Positions 8,729-17,891 of a stretch of 64,000 nucleotides of DNA are shown here, one piece after another; the first letter of the stretch is position 1, and each line of letters opens with the position of its first letter. The translations under genes were made by a program, and so were the position numbers. A model generated the notes under the pieces. The model saw only the letters and a list, made by a program, of their open reading frames with translations, did no database searches and was not told the DNA's origin. Source of the DNA: an uncultured Bacteroides sp. (GTDB lineage Bacteria; Bacteroidota; Bacteroidia; Bacteroidales; Bacteroidaceae); NCBI GenBank assembly GCA_949289345.1, contig CASENS010000088.1, positions 54,451-118,450 of the forward strand, read 5' to 3'.

Positions 8729-9739
8729 ATGAGAATAGGAATTTTGACTTCCGGAGGTGATTGTCCGGGTATTAACGCGACCATCCGTGGCGTATGCAAG
8801 AAAGCCATTCTACATTATGGAATGGAGGTCATAGGCATTCATAGCGGCTTTCAAGGATTGATGACTAAAGAGACAGAACCTTTCACCATAACTTCTCTGT
8901 CCGGCTTGCTGACGCAGGGAGGCACGATATTGGGTACTTCCAGGGAAAAGCCTTTTAAACGCGGAGGGCTGATGGAAGGGGTAGACAAACCTGCACTCAT
9001 TATGAAGAACATAAAAGAGTTAGGACTGGACTGCTTGGTGTGTATAGGCGGAAACGGCACACAAAAAACGACTGCCCGGTTTGTGGAAATGGGAGTGAAC
9101 ATTGTGGCCATTCCTAAGACTATCGATAATGACATTTGGGGAACAGACTTCTCCTTTGGTTTTGATACCGCTGTGAGTATAGCCACCGACGCCATTGATC
9201 GCCTGCACTTTACGGCAAGTTCCCATAAGCGGGTCATGGTCATTGAGGTAATGGGGCACAATGCGGGCTGGATAGCGCTTTATGCGGGTATGGCCGGTGG
9301 AGGCGATGTAATTCTGATACCGGAGATACCTTATAGCATACACAACGTAGGCGAACTGATACTGAACCGTTTGAAGCAGGGAAAACCATATTCCATTGTG
9401 GTGGTGGCGGAAGGTATCCCTACGGACGGGCGGAAACGGGCTGGTGAGTACATCGCTCAAGAGATAGAATATGAAACTGGTATCGAAACGCGCGAAACGG
9501 TGCTCGGATATATTCAACGGGGTGGTTCGCCTACACCTTTCGACCGCAACTTGGCCACACGTATGGGAGGTCATGCCGCAGATTTGATAGCTTCCGGACA
9601 ATTCGGACGTATGATTGCCTTACGTGGAAATGAAATCAGTTCCATTCCGTTGGCTGAAGTGGCTGGGAAATTGAAGTTGGTGACTGAAGATAACGACCTC
9701 GTGGTGCAAGGACGTCAGATGGGTGTTTGTTTCGGATAG
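8729..9739 (+). CDS. pfkA: 6-phosphofructokinase
   Basis: It phosphorylates fructose 6-phosphate to fructose 1,6-bisphosphate in glycolysis. The 336-aa protein has the phosphodonor loop LTSGGDCPGINATIRG at the N-terminus and the catalytic TIDND block (PKTIDNDIWGTDFSFGFDTA). The loop corresponding to E. coli Asp103-Gly104 reads GGNGT. In this family Gly at the second position usually goes with ATP use, while the Lys in PKTIDND resembles pyrophosphate-type and mixed group III enzymes. ATP is therefore likely but not certain as donor. The 3' end overlaps the convergent rnc gene by 25 bases. Confidence 0.9.
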   Translation: MRIGILTSGGDCPGINATIRGVCKKAILHYGMEVIGIHSGFQGLMTKETEPFTITSLSGLLTQGGTILGTSREKPFKRGGLMEGVDKPALIMKNIKELGLDCLVCIGGNGTQKTTARFVEMGVNIVAIPKTIDNDIWGTDFSFGFDTAVSIATDAIDRLHFTASSHKRVMVIEVMGHNAGWIALYAGMAGGGDVILIPEIPYSIHNVGELILNRLKQGKPYSIVVVAEGIPTDGRKRAGEYIAQEIEYETGIETRETVLGYIQRGGSPTPFDRNLATRMGGHAADLIASGQFGRMIALRGNEISSIPLAEVAGKLKLVTEDNDLVVQGRQMGVCFG

Positions 9740-10512
9740 TCGCTTTCTGCTTTCTTTTGTCCTATCTGCTCTCTGAAGACTGTATCAGTCTTCAGTTTTT
9801 TGAGGGCCATTTGTGAGGCTTGTTGTTGGGATTCCTTTTTTGAATAGCCTTTTCCCGTACCAGCAGGTATGCCTTCAATGCGCACTTCGGTTTGGAAAAC
9901 AGGGTTGTTTTCCCGATCGGTGAATTGTTCAATAAGCTCAAAGGACACCTCTATTTTGTTTTTCTGACTCCATTCTATCAAACGGGACTTGAAGTTCATC
10001 TCCTTACGCGACATCTTGTCCAGATCGATGTAATACTTGAAAATTTTTTTCTCGATAAAATTCTTGCATCGCTCGTATCCTTGATCTAAATAAATAGCGC
10101 CAATCAAAGCTTCGAAGGCGTTGCCATACATGTAACTGTTGTGTGAGGATGAACGTTGCGAATATTTTACCAACTTATCCAGTCCGATTTCAACGGCCAG
10201 TTTATTCAGCGTTTCCCGTTGCACAATCTTAGCCCGCGTATTGGTGAGGAAGCCTTCCCGTTTTCCGGCAAAGTGTCGGAAAACAATGTCTCCCACAACA
10301 GCGTCCAGAATGGCATCACCCAAAAATTCCAATCGCTCGTTATTCAACGGTTTGCCTTCTGTCGAACGAAGAGAAGTAGATTTATGGAGCAGAGCCTGTT
10401 TGTAGACTTTGATGTTGTGCGGAAAGAAACCCAAGATCCGGTAAAAACAAAAATAAGACTCTCGCTCCTTGTGGAACAAGAATCTTATTTTGTCTATTTG
10501 GTTACACAACAC
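9715..10512 (-). CDS. rnc: Ribonuclease III
   Basis: RNase III cleaves double-stranded RNA in rRNA and mRNA maturation. The RNase III signature NNERLEFLGDAILDAVVGD (about residues 57-75) holds the metal-binding acidic residues. A second acidic helix (YGNAFEALIGAIYLDQGY) follows, and the C-terminus is a double-stranded-RNA-binding domain ending in KKESQQQASQMALKKL. Its start is GTG at 10512; no ATG occurs before the catalytic core, and the gene begins 4 bases after the fabF stop. It is the third gene of the acpP-fabF-rnc operon, and its last 25 bases overlap pfkA on the other strand. Confidence 0.95.
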   Translation of the reverse strand: MLCNQIDKIRFLFHKERESYFCFYRILGFFPHNIKVYKQALLHKSTSLRSTEGKPLNNERLEFLGDAILDAVVGDIVFRHFAGKREGFLTNTRAKIVQRETLNKLAVEIGLDKLVKYSQRSSSHNSYMYGNAFEALIGAIYLDQGYERCKNFIEKKIFKYYIDLDKMSRKEMNFKSRLIEWSQKNKIEVSFELIEQFTDRENNPVFQTEVRIEGIPAGTGKGYSKKESQQQASQMALKKLKTDTVFREQIGQKKAESDYPKQTPI

Positions 10513-10516
10513 GACT

Positions 10517-11782
10517 TTATTCAGCGTATTTCTTAAAGATTACACATGCGTTGTGTCCGCCAAATCCAAACGTATTGGATAAGGCTACGTTTACTTCACG
10601 CTCCTGAGCCTTGTTGAACGTAAAGTTCATGTCGTAATCAATGTTCTCATCGTTATCGCCTTCCTCGTGGTTGATAGTAGGAGGTACAACACCATTCTTG
10701 ATGGCGAGAATGCTGGCAATGGCTTCTACAGCACCTGCTGCACCCAGTAAATGGCCGGTCATGGACTTTGTAGAACTGATGTTCAGTTCGTAAGCATGCT
10801 TGCCGAATACCTCTTGAATGGCTTTTACCTCTGAAATGTCACCTACGGGAGTAGAAGTGCCGTGTACGTTGATGTAATCTACTTCTTCAGGCTGCATTTC
10901 CGCATCCTCCAATGCGTTCATCATCACGAGCTTGGCACCCAAACCTTCGGGATGTGAAGCTGTCAGATGATGAGCGTCGGCGGACATACCTACGCCTGCT
11001 ACCTCAGCATAAATCTTTGCGCCGCGCGCTTTGGCATGCTCCAGTTCTTCCAAAACCAAGCATCCGCCACCTTCGCCCATGACGAAACCGTCACGGCTGG
11101 CACTGAACGGGCGTGATGCAGTCTCGGGAGAATCGTTGCGCGTAGAAAGTGCATGCATGGCATTGAAACCACCTACACCGCAAGCGGCAATAGCAGCTTC
11201 CGAGCCACCGGTCACAATGGCATTGGCCTTGCCCAAACGAATAAGGTTAAACGCATCAGCTATGGCGTTGGTCGAAGTGGCACAAGCCGAGCAAGTGGCA
11301 TAGTTGGGTCCATGGAAGCCATACAGGATAGAAATCTGTCCGGCTGCAATATCCGAAATCATCTTGGGAATGAAGAACGGATTGAACTTGGGGCCTACTT
11401 CCTTACCGTGCAACGCATAGTTGCCGGCTTCTTCCTCGAACGTGCGGATACCGCCGATACCTGCGCCGAAGATAACTCCGATTCTGTTTAAATCCTCATT
11501 TTCGACGTCAAGACCCGAATCACCTACCGCTTCCTTTGCCACAGCGATGGCATATTGTGTGTACAAGTCCATCTTGCGTGCTTCCTTACGGTCAATATAT
11601 TTAGTGGCGTCGAAGTTTTTCACCTCACACGCAAACTGGGTCTTGAATAAAGATGCATCGAAATGCGTAATGGGTCCCGCCCCACTAACCCCATTCACAA
11701 GGTTTTCCCAAAATTCGGGAACACTGTTGCCAATGGGAGTAATGGCGCCGAGACCTGTTACTACAACTCTTTTTAATTCCAT
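10517..11782 (-). CDS. fabF: 3-oxoacyl-[acyl-carrier-protein] synthase II
   Basis: FabF elongates acyl-ACP by condensing it with malonyl-ACP in cytosolic type II fatty acid synthesis. The nucleophile Cys lies in YATCSACATSTNAI (about residue 165). The two catalytic His are in NVHGTSTPVGD and SMTGHLLGAAGA, and the C-terminal glycine-rich segment is NTFGFGGHNACVIFKK. Length (421 aa) is normal. It lies 24 bases downstream of acpP and directly upstream of rnc, the common bacterial order. Confidence 0.97.
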   Translation of the reverse strand: MELKRVVVTGLGAITPIGNSVPEFWENLVNGVSGAGPITHFDASLFKTQFACEVKNFDATKYIDRKEARKMDLYTQYAIAVAKEAVGDSGLDVENEDLNRIGVIFGAGIGGIRTFEEEAGNYALHGKEVGPKFNPFFIPKMISDIAAGQISILYGFHGPNYATCSACATSTNAIADAFNLIRLGKANAIVTGGSEAAIAACGVGGFNAMHALSTRNDSPETASRPFSASRDGFVMGEGGGCLVLEELEHAKARGAKIYAEVAGVGMSADAHHLTASHPEGLGAKLVMMNALEDAEMQPEEVDYINVHGTSTPVGDISEVKAIQEVFGKHAYELNISSTKSMTGHLLGAAGAVEAIASILAIKNGVVPPTINHEEGDNDENIDYDMNFTFNKAQEREVNVALSNTFGFGGHNACVIFKKYAE

Positions 11783-11806
11783 GTTCAGAAAAAACGGATG
11801 GATAAA

Positions 11807-12043
11807 TTACTTGGAATGTTCCTCGATGTAAGAGATAGCATCACCTACAGTGGCAATTTTCTCTGCTTGATCATCAGGAATAGAAATACCGAATTCCTTT
11901 TCAAATTCCATAATCAATTCTACTGTGTCAAGAGAATCTGCTCCCAGATCATTAGTGAAGCTGGCTTCGTTAGTAACTTCAGATTCTTCTACGCCTAATT
12001 TATCGACGATGATAGCTTTCACTTTTGATGCAATTTCAGACAT
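11807..12043 (-). CDS. acpP: Acyl carrier protein
   Basis: This small acidic carrier (78 aa) takes a 4'-phosphopantetheine arm on Ser37 in the motif [17 protein letters not shown]. It shuttles acyl chains between the fatty acid synthesis enzymes. The sequence is complete and canonical. It is the first gene of the acpP-fabF-rnc operon and has a promoter with good Bacteroidales spacing about 55-85 bases upstream. Confidence 0.98.
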   Translation of the reverse strand: MSEIASKVKAIIVDKLGVEESEVTNEASFTNDLGADSLDTVELIMEFEKEFGISIPDDQAEKIATVGDAISYIEEHSK

Positions 12044-12095
12044 AACTTTAAGTTTTTAATTAATAAATTGAGTTTATTTCTTTATTTTTGCGTTG

Positions 12096-12127
12096 CAAAG
12101 GAATAAATATTTATCTACCTGCGCAAA
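12096..12127 (-). promoter_or_regulatory. Probable acpP operon promoter
   Basis: On the minus strand TTTG (12124-12127) is followed after exactly 20 bases by TTCCTTTG (12096-12103). This is one mismatch from the Bacteroidales -7 consensus TAnnTTTG at the preferred spacing. Transcription would start near 12089. Confidence 0.6.
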
Positions 12128-12148
12128 TATTTGAGGAATTAAATGCGT

Positions 12149-12183
12149 TTTTTTGCACAAAAAACATGCTTTTGTGCAAAAAA
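12149..12183. promoter_or_regulatory. Perfect 14-bp inverted repeat upstream of purN
   Basis: TTTTTTGCACAAAA (12149-12162) and TTTTGTGCAAAAAA (12170-12183) are perfect inverted partners separated by 7 bases, 21 bases before the purN ATG. It could be an operator for a dimeric repressor in the acpP/purN divergent region or a leader hairpin. The purN RBS (AAGGAGG) lies just after it. Confidence 0.6.
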
Positions 12184-12204
12184 TAAGCCAATAAAGGAGG
12201 TTTT

Positions 12205-12795
12205 ATGGAGAAAAAGATTGCGATTTTCGCTTCGGGAAGCGGCACGAACGCCGAAAACATTATTCGCTATTTTCAAGCGAAACAGGGAGAAACACAAGTT
12301 GTACTGGTCGTATGCAACCGTCAGCAAGCAAAAGTTTTCGACAGAGCCAAACAGTTGGATGTGTCTTGTATATATATGAATAAAGATGCATGGGTCACCG
12401 GAGAAGAAGTCATGCGCTTGCTGCATGAGCGGGAAATAGACTTCATTGTGTTGGCTGGTTTTCTGGCTCGTGTGCCCGATATCATTCTGCAAGTCTATCC
12501 AAGGCGGATTGTGAACATCCACCCGTCGCTCTTGCCCAAGTTCGGAGGTAAGGGCATGTATGGCGACAGGGTTCACCGGGCGGTGTTGGAAGCCGGCGAG
12601 CACGAAAGTGGCATCACTATCCAATATGTCAATGAGCATTACGATGAGGGAGATATCATCGCCCAGTATCGTTGTCCCGTCCTTCCGGAGGACACACCGG
12701 AAGAATTGGCCAAACGAGTGCACGCTTTGGAATATGAGTTCTATCCGCAGGTGGTGGAGCGGCTTGTCAAGGCAGATTGTCAGCCTTGCCATTGA
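12205..12795 (+). CDS. purN: Phosphoribosylglycinamide formyltransferase
   Basis: PurN transfers the formyl group of 10-formyltetrahydrofolate to GAR in purine synthesis. The 196-aa protein has the phosphate loop FASGSGTNAENI at the N-terminus. The catalytic Asn and His lie in NIHPSLLPKF (near residues 100-110), and the catalytic Asp in the ESGITIQYVNEHYDEGDI block. A strong RBS (AAGGAGG) precedes the ATG, and a perfect inverted repeat lies upstream. It is monocistronic. Confidence 0.96.
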   Translation: MEKKIAIFASGSGTNAENIIRYFQAKQGETQVVLVVCNRQQAKVFDRAKQLDVSCIYMNKDAWVTGEEVMRLLHEREIDFIVLAGFLARVPDIILQVYPRRIVNIHPSLLPKFGGKGMYGDRVHRAVLEAGEHESGITIQYVNEHYDEGDIIAQYRCPVLPEDTPEELAKRVHALEYEFYPQVVERLVKADCQPCH

Positions 12796-12819
12796 TAAAA
12801 AGTAGCAGTATTTTTATCG

Positions 12820-12865
12820 CCCCCAATCCTTCGTCAGTTTATATGTGCTAATGGCTGATTGGGGG
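12820..12865 (+). terminator. Hairpin downstream of purN
   Basis: CCCCCAATC (12820-12828) pairs with GATTGGGGG (12857-12865) across a 28-base loop. There is no long T-run after it, so its efficiency as an intrinsic terminator is uncertain. It lies about 25 bases after the purN stop. Confidence 0.5.
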
Positions 12866-13002
12866 TAAGGTTTCGATTGGACAAGATGTTGAAGAGGCAA
12901 AGAGGTTGCCTCTGTGAATATTTGACAAAGGGTGACGTGAATAACATCTGTTATAACTTGCAGTTCCCTTATGCAAGACTATGCTTCTGTCAATGCCTTA
13001 TC

Positions 13003-14592
13003 TTATGGATACATGCGCAGCGGTTTCACCACTTCATATTCGGCACTGCCTGTGTGAATCTGACCAAACATATCCGTCACCTTTATATCGACCTTATGCG
13101 TACCCAACGGAAGAGAGGAAGGGACACGCATACGCCAAATGTGAGTAGAAGGATAAGAAGCAGCTGGCCAACGGGCCAGTTTAGGAGCTGTGTCACGATT
13201 CCAACGCTGCACCATGTAGTCATGGTCTGGGTCTATTACTTCTTCCTGTTTCATGCGTTTCCATTCTCCGCCGTCAATACGGCAAAGCACTTCATCATCG
13301 GCCGAGCCCATAAAGAAATTGACGGTAATAAAAGCAGGGGTATAACGGTCTTGTACTACCTGCCGGGGCGCATTGACAGACATGCGATAGTCGGCCGGAT
13401 GTCCTGCCACCTTGTAGTCGATGCTGTAGGTGTTGCCGTCTACTTTGAGGTAAGCATACCCTTTTGGGGTACCGTCCGACATCAGAGAACAAGGTACACT
13501 ATCGGCATCCAGATAGCCCGAATAGAAGTCACCACAAGTGGCACCGGCATTGAACTCATGCAGCGGCTTAGGGCCTCTCCAGCCATCTTCGGCTGTATGA
13601 AACAATTGTATTTGTCGGTGTAAATGCGCTGAAAGTAACAGAACATGGGGAAAATCCTTCAGACAATCAAAAAGAAATTGCTTATCTTCCTTACGTATGG
13701 CATTCTCATCCAACATAGGTATATGAAAAGCTACAACGACTAACTTATCCTTATCTACCAATCGAAGGTCGTTTTCAATGAAACGTTTCTGGTCTTCCCG
13801 AAAGCCGCCCCAGTAGCCTTTTCCACCTCGGGGATTGGGATAAAGCACATCGTCCAGTACCAAAAAATGGGTACGGGCATAGTTGAAAGCATAGTTGGCA
13901 GGCCCTACAAAGGTTTCGAATGCATCGTCGGCTTCCTCGTCAGTCTGTGCCTCGTAATCCATATCATGATTGCCCATCAGGTTATACCAAGGAACCCCAA
14001 TCTTTGCCGTCTCGGTCAGATAAGGATTGAAGAGTGCGAAGTTCTCATCGTTCACGTCACCCAGACTGATACCGAAGCTCACGCCTTGTACATTTTCCAG
14101 TTCAGACACGATAGCTTTAGAGAAATAGCGAATATGGTCCGGGAAGTGCGGCTGCGGGTCACCAAACACTAAGGCTTTAAACGTATCGGGTTCTTCCTGC
14201 GGAACCAAACCAAAATCTATGGACGAGGGTAACTTACCCGTGGGACGGATGCCTTGATAAGCTGTTCGTTCGGGAGTACCTTCGGGCTTGTGATAATAAT
14301 AAAACTGTGGACGGTTGTAACGGTCGAGAGCCGTACGATACCCTGTTGGTTTAATAACAGCTATAGTAGCTTCACCGACTACGGGCAAGCGATATTGACC
14401 CTTTTTGTCGGTGAGTACAATATCGGTACCATTGGTCACGGCCACGCCTTCCAGATATTGTTCGTCCCGGTCGTGCCGACCATTGGCATTATTGTCACTG
14501 TAAATACGCCCTTTAGCATACTGTTGTGTCTGGGCCGACAGGCTTGAAGCAAGCAGGCTCAATATAGAAATGATTAATAGATTTTTCTTCAT
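13003..14592 (-). CDS. Calcineurin-like phosphoesterase with MetallophosN/MetallophosC-type domains, exported
   Basis: This is a secreted or periplasmic metallophosphoesterase of about 529 aa. MKKNLLIISILSLLASSLSAQ is a signal peptide, which set the start at 14592. An N-terminal Ig-like region (GRIYSDNNANGRHDRDE) precedes the catalytic domain. The metal-binding motifs are GDPQPH, GDVNDE, GNHDMD, AFHIPM and SAHLH. A C-terminal beta-domain follows. Its ATG overlaps the stop of the upstream phosphoesterase (ATGA), indicating translational coupling. It is the last gene of the susC-susD-phosphoesterase operon. The natural phosphoester substrate is unknown. Confidence 0.87.
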   Translation of the reverse strand: MKKNLLIISILSLLASSLSAQTQQYAKGRIYSDNNANGRHDRDEQYLEGVAVTNGTDIVLTDKKGQYRLPVVGEATIAVIKPTGYRTALDRYNRPQFYYYHKPEGTPERTAYQGIRPTGKLPSSIDFGLVPQEEPDTFKALVFGDPQPHFPDHIRYFSKAIVSELENVQGVSFGISLGDVNDENFALFNPYLTETAKIGVPWYNLMGNHDMDYEAQTDEEADDAFETFVGPANYAFNYARTHFLVLDDVLYPNPRGGKGYWGGFREDQKRFIENDLRLVDKDKLVVVAFHIPMLDENAIRKEDKQFLFDCLKDFPHVLLLSAHLHRQIQLFHTAEDGWRGPKPLHEFNAGATCGDFYSGYLDADSVPCSLMSDGTPKGYAYLKVDGNTYSIDYKVAGHPADYRMSVNAPRQVVQDRYTPAFITVNFFMGSADDEVLCRIDGGEWKRMKQEEVIDPDHDYMVQRWNRDTAPKLARWPAASYPSTHIWRMRVPSSLPLGTHKVDIKVTDMFGQIHTGSAEYEVVKPLRMYP

Positions 14593-16340
14593 GGCTGTTG
14601 AGAGGTTTGTTGGTGTATATAGTTTCTGATGGGAACAGGTAAATTGACGACCTGGTTCAACTGGCCTTTCCCTACTTGAAAGGAACGGCCTGAGTCTAAT
14701 TTGAGTATTCCCGATGCCGGATAGTAAACAGCAGGTTGGACACGTCCTGTACCTTCGTAATCGCCGGGTGCTGGAATTGCTTCGGTGCCACCCAATGTTA
14801 CCTGTTCTTTGCCTAATATGGACCATTTACCGGTGGCAGGACTATAAACGGCAGGCTCTACCCGTCCGTCTCCATTATAGTCAGCAGGGACGGGGATATC
14901 CCCTTCACTTCCTAACGGTATATTGGCTATCTCGGCAATATAGAATGTATGGTTGTCTATCCGATAGACAGCAGGTTCCACATGTCCGTCACCATCGTAA
15001 TCAGCAGGAACAGGAATACATGATTTAAAACCGTGTTTAAGGGGTTGGCGCCCTTGGATATACCACTTCAAGTCAGAAGGATTCCAGGTCGCCAATTCCA
15101 CCAATCCATCACCATCATAATCGGCCGGTACAGGTATGTCGCCCGGATTTCCCCAAACTACTTTCCCTTTTCCTTGTATAGTGAATGTACTCGTAGCCGG
15201 AGCATAAACGGCCAAAGTCGTTTTCCCGTCACCTCGGTAATCGGCCGGTACAGGCAGAGTACGCTCCATACCGAAAAGCACTGTTTCTTTCATATCTTCT
15301 ATTTGCCAACGTCCGCCATTAAACAAAGCAAACTCTGATTTCCCGTCATTATCAAAGTCATAGATACGTGTAGCGGTCGACTCCCGCATCCAAGGCTTAA
15401 CAAAACGGCTGTCGGCATCGGTCTCTTCCGTATGAAAATAAGGGGCAATGGTACGTACTTGGATAAGGTCGTTGTCTTTATCAAAAGTCATTAACCTCAT
15501 TAAGCTGCCTCCACCCAAGGGGCGACTTTGGTAGTCGGCCAAAAAAGTCTTTATAGTGTGTCCTGCGTAACCGTCTTCCCGGTAACCCTCGCCGTTGTCG
15601 CCCACATGTCCGCACAACATCATGAATACGTTCGGACAACGTTTCAGCCGGTCGTAAATTCGTTCGCCTTGCTTTAACCAGGGGGCGTTACCATTCACTC
15701 CTTCCACCGGGTTGTAGTGGATAATACCATGACTGACAATAATCGCCCGACGCGAGGCATACTTTTCACATAATGAAGCTGCCCAATCATTGAGTCGGTC
15801 GATATTCTCGTCCATGGCGTCGTATTCGAGATAAATGACAATGAAGTCCATACCGGCAGCCGAGAATAGGTCATAATGACTGTCATTGTCTGTGCCGTAG
15901 GCTCCTCCATAATAATCCCTTCCTTTGAAATGGTCAATGCCGAAGTAATGGTTGAACCACTTTGTCTGTCCGCTTAAAGCAAACTGGCTTGGGGTCTGTT
16001 CATGGTTGCCTACAGCCAGTCCGTAAGGGATGCCGTGGGGCAATCCGGGCAAGGGCTGTTCCAAAATGGAAAGTGCCCTTGCCGCATTGGCCCATTGCTC
16101 AGGCCGCTCATCACCCCGATTGACGATATCACCCACGTGAACAACGTAAACGATGTTCTCCTTTTGATAATTGTCAACAATCCATTGCGTTTGGCTTTCG
16201 AAAAGCGTATTATTACGTTCGCCTTTTTCTTCCGTATACATTTGAGTATCGGGCAGTACGGCAATGGTGAATGTTTTGTCTTGGGCAATCGACAAGCTGA
16301 TGCTTGCCATTGCCCCTACTATACAGGCTAAGATTCTCAT
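14589..16340 (-). CDS. Metallophosphoesterase with C-terminal FG-GAP/VCBS-like repeats, exported
   Basis: The 583-aa protein has an N-terminal signal peptide (MRILACIVGAMASISLSIAQ). Its metallophosphoesterase domain has LPDTQMY, HVGDIVNRGD, VGNHEQ and SHGIIHYN. The last motif reads CGHVGD rather than the usual GHxH, so one metal ligand may come from elsewhere. The C-terminal half has about six repeats of 40-48 residues, each with a Ca-loop-like PVPADYDGDG, resembling integrin/VCBS beta-propeller blades that may bind a ligand or surface. It is encoded between susD (18-base gap) and a second phosphoesterase (4-base overlap), so the three are probably co-expressed. Confidence 0.85.
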   Translation of the reverse strand: MRILACIVGAMASISLSIAQDKTFTIAVLPDTQMYTEEKGERNNTLFESQTQWIVDNYQKENIVYVVHVGDIVNRGDERPEQWANAARALSILEQPLPGLPHGIPYGLAVGNHEQTPSQFALSGQTKWFNHYFGIDHFKGRDYYGGAYGTDNDSHYDLFSAAGMDFIVIYLEYDAMDENIDRLNDWAASLCEKYASRRAIIVSHGIIHYNPVEGVNGNAPWLKQGERIYDRLKRCPNVFMMLCGHVGDNGEGYREDGYAGHTIKTFLADYQSRPLGGGSLMRLMTFDKDNDLIQVRTIAPYFHTEETDADSRFVKPWMRESTATRIYDFDNDGKSEFALFNGGRWQIEDMKETVLFGMERTLPVPADYRGDGKTTLAVYAPATSTFTIQGKGKVVWGNPGDIPVPADYDGDGLVELATWNPSDLKWYIQGRQPLKHGFKSCIPVPADYDGDGHVEPAVYRIDNHTFYIAEIANIPLGSEGDIPVPADYNGDGRVEPAVYSPATGKWSILGKEQVTLGGTEAIPAPGDYEGTGRVQPAVYYPASGILKLDSGRSFQVGKGQLNQVVNLPVPIRNYIHQQTSQQP

Positions 16341-16358
16341 AGCTTCTTCATTTTCTAT

Positions 16359-17891
16359 TTAATATCCCGGGTTCTGCTCCAGTTCGTCATTCATGGCTAC
16401 TTCGTCATAGGGCAACGGGTAGAGCAAGTGATGTTCGTCCACTTGGTAGGCGGCATCTATCAGATAACTGTATTGCTCCTTCAACTTTCGGCCATAGGCG
16501 TTCATCACTTCCACGGCCTTGCCGCTGCGCACCAGGTCGTGCCAACGCTTGTTCTCAAAAGCAAGCTCCACACGGCGTTCGTGCAGGATGATGTCACGTA
16601 ACTGAGCTTGGTCGGTCACGGTCACATCGGGCAGTCCGGCACGTTGACGTACCCGGTTGAGGTAGGGGAGAGCCTCAGCGGGACGGCCTTGTTCGTTGAC
16701 GGCTTCGGCCAGGAAGAGCAAGGCTTCGGCGTAGCGGTAGATGGGCCAGTTGTCATCCGTATTGTTGGGGTCGGTATGCGGATGCAGGTACTTTTTGATG
16801 TAAGGCACACCGGATACGCCTTCTTGGGGAACATAGTCATCAATCTCCGTCTTGGCCGTATAGGTGAACATGTAACTGCTATTGTATGTCCCTTCGGCAA
16901 TGCCGATGGAGGCTGCACGGCGCTTGTCACCCGGTTCATAGTCGTTTATCAAGTCCTGGGTCGGTACATTCCATCCTCCTAAGGAACTGTTGTTGGTAGC
17001 TACACCGGTCAGTATCTCCGTATTGGTGGAGCGGGGGATGAACTTGTAGATGAAGTTGCTTTGCTGTCCGCCTTGCAATCCCTGCATATACTGTATCTCG
17101 AAGAGGGATTCCCGGCTGTTCTTGTTGGACGTAGAGAATACCTCGGCATAGTCGTCCAGCAGGCCGTATCCCATGTCCTCCAGGGTCAACAACAAGCGTT
17201 CGGCTTCGGCATACTCTCCTCGTGTGACGTAGACATCGGCCAGCAGAATCGTGGCAGAACCACGGGTAGCTTCACCGCTTGCAGGAAACTCTGCGGGCGG
17301 GTCGAGGTTGGCAATGGCATATTCCGCATCGGCTATAATCTGTGCATAAACTTCATCGGCCGTGGAGCGGGGCAGAAAAGCATCTTCGGCCGTAGTGACT
17401 TCGTGCAGGTAGAGGGGCACGCCGCCATAGTAACGCACCAATTTATAATAGAAGAAAGCACGCAGGAAACGAGCCTGTCCCATGAGGTTGCACTTCACGG
17501 TTTCGTCGATGGCAGCCGTCTCCAGATGGTCAATGGCTATGTTGGCACGTGAGATGCCTTTGTAGCAATGATAGTACACGGCACTGACATAGGTGTTCTG
17601 CGGCCCGTTGGTGAAGTCGTACACTTCCTCCCGATAGACGTAGGCCGAACCTCGGTTGGCGGGTGTATAATCGTAATGCGTATTGTCCGAACGGCCTTCG
17701 CCCGTGAAGAAATCGTTATCGGCAAAAGCTCGCAGAGGCACATAAGCCGCCACAACGGCCTGTCGGAGTTGGTCTTCAGTCTGATAGAAAGACCCTCCCG
17801 ACTCTTTGTCGCCGGGAACCAGGTCGAGGAAATCGGAGCAGCTGCTCAACAGAGTCAAGCCGGCTGCCAACAAAAATTGATACAGTTTCAT
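16359..17891 (-). CDS. SusD/RagB family nutrient-binding outer-membrane lipoprotein
   Basis: This surface lipoprotein acts as the lid of a SusC channel and binds the substrate. The signal peptide ends in lipobox LLSSC (Cys18), followed by SDFLDLVPGDKESGGSFYQTEDQL, the typical SusD start. TPR-like helices follow, and a C-terminal RagB block has LAEAVNEQGRPAEALPYLNRVRQRAGL and ELAFENKRWHDLVRSGKA. It sits downstream of its SusC partner across a 205-base gap and upstream of two phosphoesterases, which suggests a phosphorylated ligand. Confidence 0.94.
   Translation of the reverse strand: MKLYQFLLAAGLTLLSSCSDFLDLVPGDKESGGSFYQTEDQLRQAVVAAYVPLRAFADNDFFTGEGRSDNTHYDYTPANRGSAYVYREEVYDFTNGPQNTYVSAVYYHCYKGISRANIAIDHLETAAIDETVKCNLMGQARFLRAFFYYKLVRYYGGVPLYLHEVTTAEDAFLPRSTADEVYAQIIADAEYAIANLDPPAEFPASGEATRGSATILLADVYVTRGEYAEAERLLLTLEDMGYGLLDDYAEVFSTSNKNSRESLFEIQYMQGLQGGQQSNFIYKFIPRSTNTEILTGVATNNSSLGGWNVPTQDLINDYEPGDKRRAASIGIAEGTYNSSYMFTYTAKTEIDDYVPQEGVSGVPYIKKYLHPHTDPNNTDDNWPIYRYAEALLFLAEAVNEQGRPAEALPYLNRVRQRAGLPDVTVTDQAQLRDIILHERRVELAFENKRWHDLVRSGKAVEVMNAYGRKLKEQYSYLIDAAYQVDEHHLLYPLPYDEVAMNDELEQNPGY

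Noticed and set aside
12139-12792. 217-codon frame on - opposite purN
   Set aside because: Antisense of purN, and it would run through the inverted repeat and leader.
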